In this document: positions 61,728-64,000 of the stretch, in pieces
Layout: every line of letters begins with the position of its first letter
How positions within the stretch are numbered: the first letter of the stretch is position 1
Program-made: the position numbers and the translations under genes
Source: Silene conica
Taxonomy: Eukaryota; Streptophyta; Magnoliopsida; Caryophyllales; Caryophyllaceae
Reading direction: 5' to 3'
NCBI GenBank assembly: GCA_029255685.2
Contig: CM055312.2
Span: 51,184,202 to 51,248,201, forward strand
DNA length: 64,000 nucleotides
The notes under the pieces: model-generated
Databases searched by the model: none
Seen by the model: only the letters and a program-made list of their open reading frames with translations
What the model was told of the DNA's origin: nothing

Positions 61728-64000
61728 TGTAACACCCCCATTTACCTAGGAGCCTGAACTAGGACTTCCAGGGTAAATAAGACTGTTACCATCCTGGTTA
61801 GACCAGGGTAGTAGATATACATAGAGAAAGAAGCACAGTACTTTAAGAATAAATCGTTAAACTGAAACTATTACATGACTTAGTCCCAAACATCCAAAAC
61901 CACTGAATTAAAATAATTGTTCCACTACGACAACGAGACTAAGTGATCTAGCAGCTAGGTGGGTCTAGTCCATGTCTCTCTTCCATGCCCAGTTCTAGTC
62001 CCGCTGTCTCTGACCTGAAAAATCTACTCCCCATTCCGGATCATCGTAGGTGAACACGAATACACTGTCAACCTCGCGGTTGAGTAGGATAACACAATAA
62101 TAATAATGCAAACAAACAGTATATGCAAATGATTATGCCATGCTCAAGCTCAATCTCATTCTCTTTCTCATTCTCAATCTCAAACCCGTGACTCCCAGCC
62201 ATACCGAACCTCCCGGCAGACTATACTCGGCCGTCGCCGAACACCAGCATAACAGCTGAGGTCACCAGGTCTAGCCCTGCAGAGCTAGCCTGGGCCCAAT
62301 AATATCTCATCATCATCTCAATCTGTAACCATGCTCATGCCATGCTTATGAATGAAATAATAAAGATTCAATATTGTATATGCATCTCATAAATAAACAT
62401 ACTTGCATCCATGGCATCCAATTCACATATAAACATAACACAATACAACAGTAGTCCCAGTGTAACCTACCTGTATAGCAAGTCTGCAAATGAAATCACC
62501 CTCTAGAAGTATTCCACCTCGAATTCCGTTCCTATATGTATTACTTAAAATTAAGTTCCATTCATACCACCAACCACTATAAAAATCTACTTAAACATGT
62601 TCATGATTTATTTAATTATAGCAATTTGCACATGTATATATACACATATATTCATACCCTCATCATACCATTTAACGTTAACCAATTATACCCTAACTAT
62701 ATTAGACTTACCAAAAATAGATTTACTTATGATAAGACTAACCTTTGCACTTTTACTAACAACTAAATAAAATGCTCATCCTTACATATCATATTAATTG
62801 ACCCAAAAAAAAATTATAATATCATTAATCATTTGACTAATCATTAACATTCATGATGATAATAAGGACAAGGTAGATCATACTAAACAAACAAGGAAAT
62901 GCAACGAAAAAGGCAACGAAACAACAACCCTTACTCACCCGCCTGAACACCTGCCCAAAACAGCCTGAACAGCCGCCACTCCGACACCAACGACAGCCCC
63001 TGACCTCGCCCATGGCTCCACCAGGCTCGCCTCTGAGCCCTGGTGGTTCCAGGGAGGTTACTGGTTGCCGTCGAAGTCGCAGCAACAACCCCCAGGCCCT
63101 GTCGTGACAACCCAGACCTACCAACATTCTAACCCACGTTTTAAACAACCAAAACGAAAGCTCCTGCACTGGTTGACACAACCACCATAACCCACCGTGG
63201 CATCCACCAAGACAGACCCTATACTACCCTCTAACAAACAACTTAATACCCATAACAACCATACCCTGAAACGCATTCGAATTCTAACTCCAAAACACAC
63301 GTTCAGACACCACCAGAAAACTAAAGAAAACGACTCTGACACAAGCCTAAATAACCCACCAGACAGACGCCACCTGTACCCACGACCCACCGTTACAACC
63401 ACCCATCGACTCCCTAGACTACCACCATTCTACTGACCCTAATTCCTATAACCACCAAGTACAGGGACTTTGTCGAATCCAACCCAGAAACGACTGGTTT
63501 TAAACTCTGTTCTGAACAACCCAGAAACGACTCCTACCCAGAAACGAAACGCTCAAAGAGACGACTTTAAAACATAGGAGACGACTCATGAAAGATCAAA
63601 CCATGATGAATACATACCCCAGAATACGAATCTACAAAGAGGCGTGATTAAAATCGCGTGAAGTGAACACAATTTAAACTGAAACGTAAGGCAGAAACAC
63701 GATTATAATAAACGAGATAAGCAGGGTGTTCTTACCTCCTTGGATGTGTAAACGAACGGCCTTAGGCTAACCTAAACCCACCGTGAAAGCCTCTGTGTTA
63801 TCCTCTGATATGGCGGCAGTGTAAGTGTGAGAGTGGTTTGGTGTCGAGTAGGGTTAGGGTAGGGTTGTAGTGCTGTTTAAATAGGGCGGCAGGGAGGTTT
63901 TAGCTGAGATTCTAATTTCAGATTTTAAACTTGTGTGTGGGCTGTGTTTGTGCACGCAACCATAGGCCCATACGCATGGTTTTTCGTGTATGGGTCAGCA
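61728..64000 (-). mobile_element. Gypsy LTR on the minus strand (family of 34106-37220), runs off the window
   Basis: On the plus strand it starts TGTAACACCCCCATTTACCT, the inverse of the family's 3' end. It shares the AATCTACTCCCCATTCCGGA / TCATCGTAGGTG block (62030-62055) and TATACTCGGCCGTCGCCGAA (62222-62241). On the minus strand a TATA-like CTATTTAAACAG (about 63873-63884) and a splice-donor-like GGAG|GTAAGAAC (about 63737) follow in order, giving U3 to U5 orientation. Small ORFs at 62837-63436 have no recognisable product. It interrupts the right end of element E. Confidence 0.75.

Noticed and set aside
62837..63436. Two overlapping ORFs on the minus strand and one on the plus strand
   Set aside because: They lie in the LTR, have no recognisable domain, and overlap each other on both strands.

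Overview
The window is plant nuclear DNA that consists almost entirely of nested and adjacent transposable elements. Evidence for a plant source is the element set: Ty3/gypsy chromovirus pol, Mutator-like elements (MULEs) with FAR1-type transposase and ULP1-like protease genes, CACTA elements with TNP2 and transposase-associated domains, and L1-type LINEs with the plant RNase H tail. Introns carry GT..AG borders and long (TA)n, (TTA)n and (GTT)n tracts are frequent. I see no intact host gene and no tRNA or rRNA gene. The species cannot be fixed from the sequence.

Layout: 1-6387 is the 3' half of a decayed Tekay/Del-like gypsy element with its 3' LTR, apparently inserted in the LTR of a second gypsy family. 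6388-6697 holds CACTA-like subterminal repeats. 6809-21785 is a 15-kb MULE (element A) with two convergent genes: a two-module ULP1-like protease gene (+) and an open, spliceable FAR1-type transposase gene (-); a solo LTR (15372-17064) lies between them. 21786-29110 is a chain of seven smaller elements (B1, C1, B2, D, C2, B3, C3), mostly separated by (TA)n-type tracts and sharing one terminal design with element A. 29111-33540 is low-copy-looking DNA with captured fragments of two unrelated host genes (MCM5, and a probable DUF1365 gene). 33545-37220 holds a CACTA-like end and a gypsy LTR. 37221-44609 has two LINE remnants, a Harbinger-type MITE and a Helitron 3' end. From 47032 a CACTA element begins. 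It contains a long hairpin, a solo LTR, a decayed TNP2 gene and the first exon of a second gene. That gene is cut by a palindromic MULE (element E, 53979-61727), which is itself cut by a gypsy LTR on the minus strand (61728-64000).

Three patterns stand out. (1) The 3' LTR of the first element carries ten tandem hairpins with a constant loop and covarying stems, next to five GC-rich palindromes; a different LTR at 15372-17064 carries the same kind of palindrome, also five times. (2) The MULE-like elements that sit in (TA)n share a terminal cap (GGATCCGGTGAG) followed by family-specific boxes of the form RTGAGNNNN, and each family has its own short internal motif repeated many times. (3) The MULE-borne ULP1-like proteins come in a Cys form (DCG) and a Ser form (ESG). 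In element A both occur in tandem and could be spliced into one protein; element E has the Ser form again.
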